Shown: piece by piece, positions 48,989-58,916 of the stretch
Layout: the number at the start of each line of letters is the position of its first letter
How positions within the stretch are numbered: the first letter of the stretch is position 1
Origin: Chitinophagaceae bacterium
Lineage (GTDB): Bacteria; Bacteroidota; Bacteroidia; Chitinophagales; Chitinophagaceae
DNA length: 64,000 bases
NCBI GenBank assembly: GCA_023957575.1
Contig: JAMLGU010000003.1
Location: 124,001-188,000, forward strand
Direction of reading: 5' to 3'
Program-made: the position numbers and the translations under genes
Notes under the pieces: model-generated
What the model was told of the DNA's origin: nothing
Seen by the model: only the letters and a program-made list of their open reading frames with translations
Databases searched by the model: none

Positions 48989-49134
48989 GATGCCTGAGCG
49001 TTAAAAAAATGAATGTAGCGAAGCGTTAAAAAATGCCTGCTGTTTGAGCGCAGAAACGCTAACTTTATCAAACGCAGGCACGAAGCAAGTTCAGGCATTT
49101 TAGCGTAACGAAATTCATTTTTAGCGAGGGCATC
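48989..49134. repeat. large imperfect palindrome with alternative inner pairing
   Basis: Outer arms (GATGCC..GAGCGTTAAAAA..ATGAAT and complement) meet at 48989-49040 and 49092-49134. An inner stem pairs TGCCTGCTGTTTGA (49034-49047) with TCAAACGCAGGCA (49068-49080). The segment TGCCTGC can also pair with 49092-49098, so two structures compete. Confidence 0.65.
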
Positions 49135-49150
49135 ACAGCCTTGATTTTTG

Positions 49151-49178
49151 TCAAACTTTTTATCAAGAAAAAGTTTGA
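49151..49178. repeat. 11-bp perfect hairpin
   Basis: TCAAACTTTTT-ATCAAG-AAAAAGTTTGA forms an 11-bp stem with a 6-nt loop. No U-run follows on the plus strand. It probably belongs to the same repeat family as the preceding palindrome. Confidence 0.7.
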
Positions 49179-49429
49179 AAACAAGCATACATTCTTTCAT
49201 TCCTACTTTTTGCCTTCGCAGCCGGCGGTCTGCGTGGCTGCACCGGTGCTGATTTTGCTTCTTCTCGCTTTCAGCGAGATACCGCTTACGCGGTACCGAA
49301 CCAAAATAGGCACCTCATGCAGCCACTGTTAGAAAATCGGAAAACCATTATCGAACGAAGCAAAACCGGAATAAGCATTGTTCGAACAAAATTTGCTTAG
49401 CATCTTAAAAAGAGAATTAGCCTTTTTAC

Positions 49430-49460
49430 TTGCTTTATAATAGTTAATTTAGGATATTTG
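49430..49460 (+). promoter_or_regulatory. promoter of the GH18 gene
   Basis: TTG (49430-49432) is 20 nt before GATATTTG (49453-49460), one base off the -7 consensus. The predicted start lies about 15-20 nt before the ATG. Confidence 0.55.
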
Positions 49461-49482
49461 CATACATCAATTTTTATTAATA

Positions 49483-50565
49483 ATGAAAGCTACCAATTTA
49501 TTTTTACTAAGCATTTTACTGTTTGCCTTTAGTTCTTTTTCCTATGCTAAAAAGAAAGATGATTACAAATTAGTTGCCTACTACTCGGGCGACAGTATTT
49601 CGCTACACAAGTATGATTTCAAAAAAATCACACACCTGATTTACGGTTTCAGTCATGTGAAAGACGGCGAAATGGTCATCACCAAACCAAAAGACGCCCC
49701 TACCCTGCTTGCTTTTCAGAAGATTAAGGCACAGAAGCCCGGATTGAAAACATTAATAGCCTTAGGCGGTTGGGGAGGTTGTGAGTTTTGTTCACAAACC
49801 TTCAACGACAAAGACCTTACCGAAAAATTTGCAGCTTCTGTAAAAGTATTCTTAGACCAATATCAATTGGACGGCATAGACCTTGACTGGGAGTATCCTG
49901 CCGTGGAAGGCCATCCCGGCCATCAGTATATTCCTGAAGACAAAGCCAATTTTACCAGGCTTGTTGCCACATTGCGTAAACATTTGGGAAAAGACAAACT
50001 TATCACGTTTGCTGCAGGAGGCTTGCAGGTACATTTGGAAGGTTGTTTTGATTGGGATAAAATTAACAATTATGTAGATTTTGTAAATATAATGTCTTAC
50101 GATCTTGTACACGGATACTCCACCAAAACCGGCCATCATACTAATTTATACTCAACCTATCCGGGAGAACCATCGGCAGATCAGGCGATTCAGTATTTCA
50201 AAAAAATAAAATTCCCATTGAAGAAAATAATGATGGGCGCTGGATTTTATTCACGCGAATTTGAAAACGTGCAAAATGTAAATCACGGATTGTATCAGCC
50301 TACTAAGTTTAAAAATTTTGTGGATTATAAAGTTGCCGTAAATCTGCATACCCCTGAAAATGGCTTTATTTTCTATTGGGATAAAAAAGCAAAAGCGCCT
50401 TACTGGTACAATGAAAAAGAAAAAATATTTGTAACCGGAGAGAATAAAGAATCCGTAGCAATAAAATGCAAATATGTAAAGAAACATAAATTAGGCGGAT
50501 TGATGTTCTGGGAACTGTTTACTGATACGCCCGAAAACGGATTGTATGACGCAATAAAATTATAA
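49483..50565 (+). CDS. glycoside hydrolase family 18 (chitinase-like)
   Basis: A 360-residue secreted protein: signal peptide about 1-22 (ending SYAKK), then a (beta/alpha)8 barrel. The family motif LDGIDLDWEYP includes the catalytic Glu137. Other GH18 strands are LVAYYSGDS, LIALGGWGG, VNIMSYDL and GAGFYSREF. It should hydrolyse chitin or similar GlcNAc-containing polymers, but no chitin-binding domain is visible. It has its own promoter and terminator, and lies upstream of the M14 and SusCD region. Confidence 0.93.
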   Translation: MKATNLFLLSILLFAFSSFSYAKKKDDYKLVAYYSGDSISLHKYDFKKITHLIYGFSHVKDGEMVITKPKDAPTLLAFQKIKAQKPGLKTLIALGGWGGCEFCSQTFNDKDLTEKFAASVKVFLDQYQLDGIDLDWEYPAVEGHPGHQYIPEDKANFTRLVATLRKHLGKDKLITFAAGGLQVHLEGCFDWDKINNYVDFVNIMSYDLVHGYSTKTGHHTNLYSTYPGEPSADQAIQYFKKIKFPLKKIMMGAGFYSREFENVQNVNHGLYQPTKFKNFVDYKVAVNLHTPENGFIFYWDKKAKAPYWYNEKEKIFVTGENKESVAIKCKYVKKHKLGGLMFWELFTDTPENGLYDAIKL

Positions 50566-50616
50566 AACCGTTTGTAGAAAATTATACGATTTTATCCCAA
50601 AGGGTTTTATCTTCAT

Positions 50617-50648
50617 ACCGGAATGTAAGTTACGTTCCGGTTTTTTAT
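50617..50648 (+). terminator. GH18 gene terminator
   Basis: ACCGGAA / TTCCGGT is a G+C-rich stem with a short inner continuation (GTAA/TTAC), followed by seven T residues. It lies 51 nt past the GH18 stop. Confidence 0.88.
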
Positions 50649-50672
50649 TTTATCAGTTTCAAAAATTTAAGT

Positions 50673-52412
50673 ATGAAAATTTCGGCTGTTGTCTTGTTAT
50701 CTTTTTCATTATTATTTTTTCAGCCTTCAATTGCGCAAAAACTACTAACACCGTTCGAGAAAAGCAAAGAAAAAGAATCGCCCTCTTACTTTGAAATTAT
50801 TAAATGGTGGCAACAATTGGACAGAAATTCCCAGAAGGTAAAAATGCAACCTATGGGACCAACTGATGCAGGTTACCCCCTGCATTTAATAACCATAAGC
50901 AATACTCCAATTGCCGATTTTAAAACAGCACATAACCAATACAAAATTGTCATTCTGATAAACAATGGCATACATCCCGGCGAACCGGAAGGTATAGATG
51001 CCACCATGCTGCTGGCGCGCGATATTGCCAAGGGCAGGCTGTCATTGCCCGACAATGTTATATTGGCGGTAATTCCGGTATATAATATTGGTGGCTGCCT
51101 CAACAGAAGTAAATTCTATCGGGTAGATCAGGATGGCCCTATTGAGATGGGGTCAAGAGGTAATTCTCAAAACCTTGACCTGAACCGCGATTTTATTAAA
51201 TGCGACAGCAAAGAGGCATTGTCTTTTACGGAAATTTTTCATCTTACCAATCCTGATATTCTGATTGACAATCATGCGTCCAACGGAGCCGATTACCAAC
51301 ATGTGATTACACTGTTAACCACACAATACAATAAATTGGGCGGCGCATTGGGCGATTACCTGAACGACATTTTTGAACCCGGGCTTCAGGATTTAATGAA
51401 AAAAGATGGTTACGACTTAGTGCCTTATGTAAATTTTTTTGGTTATGGCGCGGTAGAGAATGGATGGTCAGGATATTGGGACAGTCCACGATACAGCAGC
51501 GGTTACGCCGCACTGTTTCAAACCTTTTCCTTTGTGCCCGAAACCCATATACTGAAACCATTTAACCAAAGAGTACGGGCTACCTACATGCTGATGAAGA
51601 ATTTTATTGCATTTGCCCACAAAAACGGAACCACAATAAAAAGACTAAGAAATGAAGTAAAAGAAAGGGTAAAGGCCGATACTGAATTCCCAATATCCTA
51701 TAAGTTAGATTCTACCAAAACCACTCCTATTATTTTTAAAGGATTTGAAACGGGTTTCAAAAAAAGTGAGATCACCGGCTTAAACAGAATGTATTACGAC
51801 AGAACAAAGCCTTATACCAAAACAGTTCCCTTTTACAGCCATTACAAACCCATCAATTACATCAGGAAACCCAAAGCCTATATTATTCCACAAGGATGGT
51901 GGAAGGTAATTGACAGGCTGAAAGCCAATAAGGTAATCATGACACCACTTGAAAGAGATACCACCCTTACTGTGGAAACCTATTATATTCAAAACTACCA
52001 AACTGCTCCAAAGCCTTACCAGATGCATCATATAAACAGCCAGGTAGAAACTGTACTGAAAAAAGAACAACACCGGTTCCAAAAAGGAGATTATCAGATT
52101 ATGATGAATCAGACAGCCAACCGTTTCCTGATTGAAACGCTTGAACCCCAGGCGGAGGATAGCTATTTTGTCTGGAATTTTTTTGATGGAATACTCAATT
52201 CAAACGAATGGTTTTCGGATTATCATTATGAAGACATTGCATATAAATACCTGAAGCAAAATCCCGATTTGTGGGAAGAATTGAAGAATAAGCAAAAGAC
52301 TGACAGCGTTTTTGCCAAAAACGGTATGGCACAGCTCAGTTTCATCTTCAATAATTCGCCTTATAAAGACAGAATATTTATGCGCTATCCAATCAGTCGA
52401 TTACCTGAATAA
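50673..52412 (+). CDS. M14 family zinc carboxypeptidase-like secreted protein
   Basis: A 579-residue protein with a signal peptide (about 1-21, ending SIAQ). The zinc motif is HPGEPEG with His101 and Glu104, and the third ligand lies in IDNHASNG. The segment YRVDQDGPIEMGSRGNSQN fits the specificity region. The C-terminal 250 residues are not a known domain to me. It probably trims peptides in the periplasm or outside the cell. It ends 5 nt before the stop of the convergent APC gene. Confidence 0.85.
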   Translation: MKISAVVLLSFSLLFFQPSIAQKLLTPFEKSKEKESPSYFEIIKWWQQLDRNSQKVKMQPMGPTDAGYPLHLITISNTPIADFKTAHNQYKIVILINNGIHPGEPEGIDATMLLARDIAKGRLSLPDNVILAVIPVYNIGGCLNRSKFYRVDQDGPIEMGSRGNSQNLDLNRDFIKCDSKEALSFTEIFHLTNPDILIDNHASNGADYQHVITLLTTQYNKLGGALGDYLNDIFEPGLQDLMKKDGYDLVPYVNFFGYGAVENGWSGYWDSPRYSSGYAALFQTFSFVPETHILKPFNQRVRATYMLMKNFIAFAHKNGTTIKRLRNEVKERVKADTEFPISYKLDSTKTTPIIFKGFETGFKKSEITGLNRMYYDRTKPYTKTVPFYSHYKPINYIRKPKAYIIPQGWWKVIDRLKANKVIMTPLERDTTLTVETYYIQNYQTAPKPYQMHHINSQVETVLKKEQHRFQKGDYQIMMNQTANRFLIETLEPQAEDSYFVWNFFDGILNSNEWFSDYHYEDIAYKYLKQNPDLWEELKNKQKTDSVFAKNGMAQLSFIFNNSPYKDRIFMRYPISRLPE

Positions 52413-52417
52413 AAGGG

Positions 52418-53881
52418 TTATTGATTGTTATTAATTATCATTTCTTCTTTTCCTCTTTTATTTCTAGCAATGGCTAAATAATATAGTGGTATTCCTATTA
52501 ACACAATAATAAATCCAGGCCAGGTGTATTGAGGCTTGTAAATGATAAGCAATATACAAAACGTGATACCCATTATAAAGTAAATGAAGGGTAATACCGG
52601 GTAGCCAAATGCCTTATAAGGTCTATCGGCATCAGGACGTTTTTTCCTAAGTATAAAAATACCCGCAATAGTGAGCATATAAAATAGTACTACCACAAAA
52701 GAAATCATATCCAAAAGTTGGCCGTATTTACCGCTCAGGCTCCAAATGCTGGCAATGATGCATTGCACCCAAAGAGCGACTTGTGGCACGCCTGCGTTAT
52801 TTAGATTTCCCACTTTCTTAAAAAACAAACCATCTTTTGCCATCGTGTAATACACCCTGGCTCCTGCCAAAATCAATCCATTATTGCAGCCAAAAGTAGA
52901 AACCATAATTAAAACTGCAATAGCAATTGTTCCAAATTGTGGAAAAATTTTGTTTGCTGCCGCCACAGCCACTCTGTCATCGGTAGGAAATGCCAGTTCG
53001 TTTATAGGCATTACATTCAAATACATCAAATTAGTAAAAATATAAATAACCGTAACTATCAAGGTTCCAAAGAAAAGGCTTAACCCTATATTTCGTTTTG
53101 GATTTTTAATTTCTCCTGCAATAAAGGTCACATTATTCCAGGCATCACTGCTGAAAATGGAGCCGACCATTGCAGCGGCAATGCCACCCAACAATGCAGT
53201 ACCCCCAATTGATTTCCATCCGGAAGGCTGCAACAAACCATTTTCACCAGTAACACCCAAATCCTGCATAGCATTAAAACCAGAGGAAAAATTTTGAGTG
53301 AAAAAACTATCTTTTACCAAAAAATAGCCGAAGACAATAAGCAAAAATAAAGCCAGCAGTTTAGTAGTTGTAAAAAATATTTGAATAATCTTCCCTTCTT
53401 TTATTCCTCTTGAGTTTATAAATGTAAGTAAAACAATAATTGCAATAGATACTAACTGACCAGAATATACCTTTACTATTCCTGCATCAAACAAAAAATA
53501 ATTATTACCCAATTCAGGAACTAAATAAGACAGAAACTTGGAGAAAGCCACCCCCACTGCTGCTATAGTAGCAGTTTGTATAACAGAAAAAAAGCTCCAG
53601 CCATATAAAAAGCCCATTAGCGGACTATAGGCTTCTCTAAGGTAAACATATTGTCCGCCGGCCTTGGGAAACATTCCACTCAGCTCACCGTAACTTACGG
53701 CAGCTACCAGGGTCATAATACCGGTAAGCACCCACACGGCAATAAGCCAGCTTGCGCTACCTACATTTCGGATGATATCGGCGCTTACGATAAAAATTCC
53801 CGATCCGATCATTGATCCGGCAACTACCATAGTCCCATCAAATAGTGTTAATGATTGTTTGAAAGAATGTTGTTCGGCCAT
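52418..53881 (-). CDS. APC family amino-acid permease
   Basis: A membrane protein with about 12 transmembrane helices. I take ATG 53881 (487 residues), since the upstream extension from 53950 would overlap a terminator and looks non-native. The APC signature is VVAGSMIGSGIFIVSA in helix 1 and the FPKAGGQYVYLREAY loop. It should move amino acids across the inner membrane. It follows susCD on the same strand but a bidirectional terminator separates them, so it may be partly independent. Confidence 0.9.
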   Translation of the reverse strand: MAEQHSFKQSLTLFDGTMVVAGSMIGSGIFIVSADIIRNVGSASWLIAVWVLTGIMTLVAAVSYGELSGMFPKAGGQYVYLREAYSPLMGFLYGWSFFSVIQTATIAAVGVAFSKFLSYLVPELGNNYFLFDAGIVKVYSGQLVSIAIIVLLTFINSRGIKEGKIIQIFFTTTKLLALFLLIVFGYFLVKDSFFTQNFSSGFNAMQDLGVTGENGLLQPSGWKSIGGTALLGGIAAAMVGSIFSSDAWNNVTFIAGEIKNPKRNIGLSLFFGTLIVTVIYIFTNLMYLNVMPINELAFPTDDRVAVAAANKIFPQFGTIAIAVLIMVSTFGCNNGLILAGARVYYTMAKDGLFFKKVGNLNNAGVPQVALWVQCIIASIWSLSGKYGQLLDMISFVVVLFYMLTIAGIFILRKKRPDADRPYKAFGYPVLPFIYFIMGITFCILLIIYKPQYTWPGFIIVLIGIPLYYLAIARNKRGKEEMIINNNQ

Positions 53882-53933
53882 ATAATATATTTGAAAAATG
53901 AAACAAGATAAGAATAAATTAGAAATATTTAAT

Positions 53934-53967
53934 AAAAAAAACCGCTTCAACTAAAGCGGTTTTTTTC
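53934..53967. terminator. bidirectional terminator between susD and APC genes
   Basis: ACCGCTT-CAACTA-AAGCGGT is a 7-bp stem flanked by A-runs on the left and T-runs on the right, so U-runs follow on either strand. It lies 20 nt after susD. Confidence 0.9.
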
Positions 53968-53986
53968 GATTAAGAATCTAAAACTA

Positions 53987-55546
53987 TTATTTTACATCCC
54001 AAAATATTTTGGTAGTGATATTATCAGCAGCAGATACTGCACTATAATTAGCTTTGTTTAAATCCTTTTCTGAACCAGGATATAAAAGTCTGGTTGGAAT
54101 ATTTGGTGAAATAGAAGAACTACCGTCAGTAGGGAATGACAATACGGGCAGTTTTGTCCTCCGCCATTCAGCCCAAGCCTGATTAGCCTGCATAATATTA
54201 AAATCAATCCATTTTTGAGTTGCTATTTTAGCCAGATTATTTGACCCATAGGCAATCAAAGAATTACTTAAATATGAAGTTATGGCCGCTTCTGAAGGTG
54301 CGCTTTCTTTTGTTCCGGCAGAATATGAAGTATTATTATTTACTGCTATCCAGAATGCAATGGACTGCCTGATACCATTTTCATAAGCTGCTTTTGCATC
54401 ACCCCCGCCCCATCTTTCGTAGGCTTCTGCTTTTATGAATTGCACTTCGGCTGCAGAAATAAGAATTCCTGGAAGCATGTAATTTTCTGTAAAAGTAGTA
54501 GAATCCCATCTGGAAAACAGATTTGCAGTAACACCGGTAGTAACTTGTGCTTCTGTTAGTGTATTGCTTATACCTTGATATGTATTATTGGCATTTTTAG
54601 TAAAATAGACTGCTAAACGAGGGTCGTTGGAAGGCAACATAATATCATTCACCATTTTACCAGGAGCAAAAGGGTTAACACCAAAACCATTTCTTACTTC
54701 ATTCTTATCACTCGGCAATAAACTACTGGTCAAACTATTCGCCTGAATCACTGCACTTTCGGCCGCAGTATTTATAATTGGGTAAGTCGAAGGATTTCCA
54801 AGAATAGTTTGAACCAGAGTCTTTGAAGCGTTTTCATCTTTAAATGAAGTTCTCATTGCTAACCTTAATATCAGAGAGTTGCAATATTTGCGCCATTTTA
54901 CTAAATCACCTCCATTTACATAATCATAGGCTTTAAGCTGATTACCATAAAAACTAGAAGGTGAAACTGTAGCCAAATAATCTGAAATTCTTTTCAGTTC
55001 TGTCAATGCCTTACTATATAATTCAGTCTGTTTATCATAAGAGGGTAATATTATTTTTCCTTCAGCATTAAGCCCACCAGCCATTGTGAAAGGAACATCT
55101 CCAAACATATCCACCATCTGTGTCGCCTGATCAAAGAGGAATATTCTTGCAGTTTCAAGAAACAATTTATAACCTTCCTTTTCGGCATCGGTTTGCAATT
55201 TATTATAATACTTTTCCAATTCTCTGTAGATTGCAATATCATGGGTAAAGAAATAATCCCAACGTGTTCCAGTATAATTGGTAGGTTGCTCATAAACACC
55301 TTTACCATTTGTGTATCCGCTGGTTTGGCTATATGTACCCAAAACAGGAATATGAAAAGTATATAAGTTCCAATATCTGGGCATTACTTTTTCATGTGCA
55401 AAAATACCGGCATATAACCTCGGCACATCAGCTGTAACAGCTTTTTCCGGATTATAAAAATTGTCATCAATTACACTCTTTTTGCAACTACTGAAGACCG
55501 AAAATATCAGTAGTATTAATGTGTATAAAACAATATGTTTTTTCAT
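53987..55546 (-). CDS. SusD/RagB family nutrient-binding lipoprotein
   Basis: A 519-residue surface lipoprotein. The signal sequence ends VFSSC with the lipidated Cys21. A TPR-rich SusD fold follows (ARIFLFDQATQMVDMFGDVPF is the conserved helix, and LLYPGSEKDLNKANY lies near the end). It binds the imported substrate and caps the SusC channel. It is preceded by susC with a 24-nt gap. The substrate class cannot be read from sequence; the APC permease downstream suggests peptides or amino sugars. Confidence 0.93.
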   Translation of the reverse strand: MKKHIVLYTLILLIFSVFSSCKKSVIDDNFYNPEKAVTADVPRLYAGIFAHEKVMPRYWNLYTFHIPVLGTYSQTSGYTNGKGVYEQPTNYTGTRWDYFFTHDIAIYRELEKYYNKLQTDAEKEGYKLFLETARIFLFDQATQMVDMFGDVPFTMAGGLNAEGKIILPSYDKQTELYSKALTELKRISDYLATVSPSSFYGNQLKAYDYVNGGDLVKWRKYCNSLILRLAMRTSFKDENASKTLVQTILGNPSTYPIINTAAESAVIQANSLTSSLLPSDKNEVRNGFGVNPFAPGKMVNDIMLPSNDPRLAVYFTKNANNTYQGISNTLTEAQVTTGVTANLFSRWDSTTFTENYMLPGILISAAEVQFIKAEAYERWGGGDAKAAYENGIRQSIAFWIAVNNNTSYSAGTKESAPSEAAITSYLSNSLIAYGSNNLAKIATQKWIDFNIMQANQAWAEWRRTKLPVLSFPTDGSSSISPNIPTRLLYPGSEKDLNKANYSAVSAADNITTKIFWDVK

Positions 55547-55570
55547 TTTTTATTAGTTTAATTATTAATA

Positions 55571-58500
55571 TTAAAGAGACAAACGGATGCTCACGCCCAC
55601 AGATCTGGTGGCTGCATTAGCGCTACCAGCTGAGGTAGCCCTGCTTACCCAGTTTGTTCCTGTTCCATCTTCGGCATCCACATAGGGCAGTGTTTTATAT
55701 AAATAGAATAGATTACGACCATAAACGGACAAAGTCAAATTTTGCAGGTTCCATTTAGAATTAAGTCGTACAGGAAGCACATAAGACAAAGAAGCTTCTC
55801 TGAGTTTTATATAATCATTATTATAAATAGCTCCCTCGTATAAACTACCCGATGCATAACCAGGCCATGAACCCCACTGGTAAGTAGTAAGATAATAATT
55901 ACCGGCATCTACAATGGTAGTGTTTTTTTGGCCGCTTTCGGTTACACCATCAAGAATAATACCGTCATGAAATATTTTCTCACCATTCGGGCCAGATGTT
56001 GCATTGGCATCAGCCTTAATATATTTTCCACCCTTATTATAATAGGCAATACCTCCATGTTCTGCGTCTCGCCCAAAAAGAGAATTGTCATACATACCTG
56101 CACCCCTTTGATACAGCAAACCTGCTGATGTTACCTGTCCACCAAAATTAAAGTCGGTTACCAAGTTTAAACTTAAGTTTTTATAACTTAAAGTATTAAT
56201 AAAGCCGCCTACAACTTTTGATTGAATATTTCCGGCATAAACCATTTTACTGTAATCAACTACATAAAAACCATCGTCGTTAATTAAATATTCACCCGAA
56301 GAGCTTAATTTTCTCTTATATACATAAATGTCCCCTGCTTTTTTATTTACTTCCGCTTTTACAATCAAAGATCCATTATCAATATTGCTTAGTGTCAGTT
56401 CATCCAAATCAGGCATCAGTTTGGTAACTTTATTATTGTTAAAGGCAAGATTTAATCTTGTGTCCCAATTGAAATTATCACCTTTTATTGGAGTACCGTA
56501 TATTCCAATTTCAACACCTGTTGACTGCATTGTACCCACATTCACCAATACAGATGAAGCGCCTGTTGATGCAGGAATAGATAATGGTAATATTTGATCT
56601 ATAATTTTATCTCTATACCAGGTAAGGTCAACACCTAATCTACTTCCAAAGAATCTGTTTTCCCAACCTAATTCGATATTGTCTTTTCTTTCATTTTTCA
56701 AATCCTGATTGCCATAACTTGAAGGGGGCGTAAGAATTGGAACTCCTTGAATACTTCCGGCGTTGTAAATTACATTTGCTCTATACATACCGGGCGGGTT
56801 ACCAACGGTACCCCAAGAAGCTCTTAACTTACTGTAATTAATCGCCTTTGGTAGTTGAAAAGCATTGCTTAATTCAAATGCGCCACTCACACCTCCATAA
56901 TAGTAAACGTTATTCCCGGGGAACAGTGTTGATGATCTTTCCTGCCTAAAAGTACCTTCAACAAACAGGAAATTTCCATAATCCACATTCAAAATCCCAA
57001 ATAGACCGTCCTTAATCAATTTGGCACGAGATGCTGAACCTGATGTTGGTGTTGTTTTGGAAGCGCTGAGGCTAAACCAGTTTTCCGTGGTCAAACCATC
57101 TCTGGTACCTGCGCTGGTATATCTATAGTCTTCAACCCTTGCCTGATAACCTATTGATGGTGTTAAAGTCACTTTAGGAGAAATTTCAGCTTCATAACGC
57201 AATAACATGTCGCCATAGTTAATTAGGTATCTGTTATGGGCAGTTCCATAATAACCACTTGCACCAAAAGAAAGTGGCTGTGTGGAGCGTTCTTTATTTT
57301 CTAAGAAATAACTTGTGAAATCATTACCATATCTACCACGAAGACTTAATCCTTTGAAAATTTTATAATTAAGCGTAAGAGAATTCATCAAGCGATTAGT
57401 ACTTTCATCATAACTATTTGCCAATTGATTCCATAAGAAATCAAGAAAGTCATATCCTCTAATTGAATACTTAATTCTTTCATCAGGATCCAAATTGGAG
57501 TTGAAAGGAACATATTTGTATCCTTTTGTTGTCTGATATTTATTTAAATATACATCCATTCTGTCAACAGGGCTAACAAAACCTCCATAGTTATTGGTAA
57601 GATAATAAACCTGTCGGGGACGGTTATGTACAAATTCATTAATGTAGGTAGAAACAAGATCCATTGAAATTTTAGGTGTAACCGTAAAAGAACTGTTCAG
57701 ATTGAATGTATTTTTTTGCTGATTACCGCCTCTCTGAATACCGGTATAATCGTTTCTGGTGTAGGATAAGCGGTAATTATACTTATCAGAAGAATTGCTT
57801 AACGCTATATTTGCATTCGTATTATTCCCTGTCCTATAAAACTTTTCCCAGATTGTTCCCTGAGAGGTATAGGGTCTCATTTGTCCATCCCACCAATAAA
57901 CCTCTCTGCCGTCAACCTTTGGTCCAAACATGGCATAGGCTCTGAAAATTGGATAAACGACCTGTTTGCCATCAACTGTGGCATGTATCCAACCCTCATC
58001 ATCAGCCCCAAATGCATCTTTATTGGTAGCTCTATCATACCCAGGCCCATATTGACTTTGATATCCGTTGGGAATATAAGCCTTCTCAAGACTACCAGTA
58101 AGATTAACATCTATACCCAACCCTTTCTTTACACCTTTTCCATTTTTAGTTGTAATTACAATAACACCAAAGTTCGCATCAGAACCATAAATAGCGGATG
58201 CCGCAGCTCCTTTTAGGATATTGATACTTTCGATATTTTCAGGATTGATATCCAGCAAACCATTACCATTAATTCTCTGGTTTCCGCCCCAATATCCGTC
58301 ATTGTTAGCATCACCATTTCTTACAACCACACCATCCACAACCAATAATGGCTGAGCCTGTCCAGTAATTGAAGAAAGACCTCTGATTTGAATACCCACA
58401 GCGCTCGTAGCACCACCGGGGTTACTTGTAATAGTTACACCGGGAGCCTTCCCGTACAATGCAGAAGCAAAGTTGGTCGGAGCTGCTTTAATAATGTCTT

Positions 58501-58891
58501 TCGAAGCGATAGTAGTAGTGGCATATCCCACTTTTCTTTGGTCTCGTTTAATACCCAATGCTGTAACAACCACTCCTTCCATCTGATCTTCGCTCCTCAG
58601 CATTACAATATTCAGAGAGGTTTGATTTCCTACTGTCACTGATTGGGTCTTAAAACCAACAGATGATAACTCTATTACCTGATTGGCATTTTGAATAGAA
58701 ACTGTAAAATTACCATCTTCATTTGTAACGCCGCCTATTTTAGTTCCTTTAATGACATAGGAAACCCCTGCCATAGGTGAACCATTTTCGTCCATGACCG
58801 TTCCGGTTACGGTTCGTTGTTGTGCATAGCCTACCAGCACTAAACAACTTGCTAATACCGAAAACAGTAGCTGTTTGATTGTTTTCTTCAT
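55571..58891 (-). CDS. SusC/RagA family TonB-linked outer-membrane receptor
   Basis: A 1106-residue TonB-dependent transporter with signal peptide (1-23), an N-terminal carboxypeptidase-D-like domain (GTVMDENGSPMAGVSYVIKG), a plug domain (about 107-235, VVVTALGIKRDQRKVGYAT near its start) and a 22-strand barrel. It imports large molecules with its partner SusD. It begins 25 nt after the ROK repressor stop and continues into susD. Transcription probably begins upstream of the ROK gene. Confidence 0.96.
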   Translation of the reverse strand: MKKTIKQLLFSVLASCLVLVGYAQQRTVTGTVMDENGSPMAGVSYVIKGTKIGGVTNEDGNFTVSIQNANQVIELSSVGFKTQSVTVGNQTSLNIVMLRSEDQMEGVVVTALGIKRDQRKVGYATTTIASKDIIKAAPTNFASALYGKAPGVTITSNPGGATSAVGIQIRGLSSITGQAQPLLVVDGVVVRNGDANNDGYWGGNQRINGNGLLDINPENIESINILKGAAASAIYGSDANFGVIVITTKNGKGVKKGLGIDVNLTGSLEKAYIPNGYQSQYGPGYDRATNKDAFGADDEGWIHATVDGKQVVYPIFRAYAMFGPKVDGREVYWWDGQMRPYTSQGTIWEKFYRTGNNTNANIALSNSSDKYNYRLSYTRNDYTGIQRGGNQQKNTFNLNSSFTVTPKISMDLVSTYINEFVHNRPRQVYYLTNNYGGFVSPVDRMDVYLNKYQTTKGYKYVPFNSNLDPDERIKYSIRGYDFLDFLWNQLANSYDESTNRLMNSLTLNYKIFKGLSLRGRYGNDFTSYFLENKERSTQPLSFGASGYYGTAHNRYLINYGDMLLRYEAEISPKVTLTPSIGYQARVEDYRYTSAGTRDGLTTENWFSLSASKTTPTSGSASRAKLIKDGLFGILNVDYGNFLFVEGTFRQERSSTLFPGNNVYYYGGVSGAFELSNAFQLPKAINYSKLRASWGTVGNPPGMYRANVIYNAGSIQGVPILTPPSSYGNQDLKNERKDNIELGWENRFFGSRLGVDLTWYRDKIIDQILPLSIPASTGASSVLVNVGTMQSTGVEIGIYGTPIKGDNFNWDTRLNLAFNNNKVTKLMPDLDELTLSNIDNGSLIVKAEVNKKAGDIYVYKRKLSSSGEYLINDDGFYVVDYSKMVYAGNIQSKVVGGFINTLSYKNLSLNLVTDFNFGGQVTSAGLLYQRGAGMYDNSLFGRDAEHGGIAYYNKGGKYIKADANATSGPNGEKIFHDGIILDGVTESGQKNTTIVDAGNYYLTTYQWGSWPGYASGSLYEGAIYNNDYIKLREASLSYVLPVRLNSKWNLQNLTLSVYGRNLFYLYKTLPYVDAEDGTGTNWVSRATSAGSANAATRSVGVSIRLSL

Positions 58892-58916
58892 ATTTGCTTT
58901 TTTTTGAGTGAAAAAA

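Larger units (their letters stand above)
48768..49482. other. 715-bp intergenic region with structured repeats, no gene
   Basis: No credible gene lies here. The segment holds a 146-nt imperfect palindrome (48989-49134), an 11-bp hairpin (49151-49178), and a right part with palindromic G+C-rich blocks. Short frames at 48952-49200 and 49141-49332 lack any family resemblance. The GH18 promoter occupies 49430-49460. Confidence 0.6.

Noticed and set aside
48952..49332. Two short open frames in the folC-GH18 gap
   Set aside because: They follow the palindromic repeat and lack homology that I recognise.
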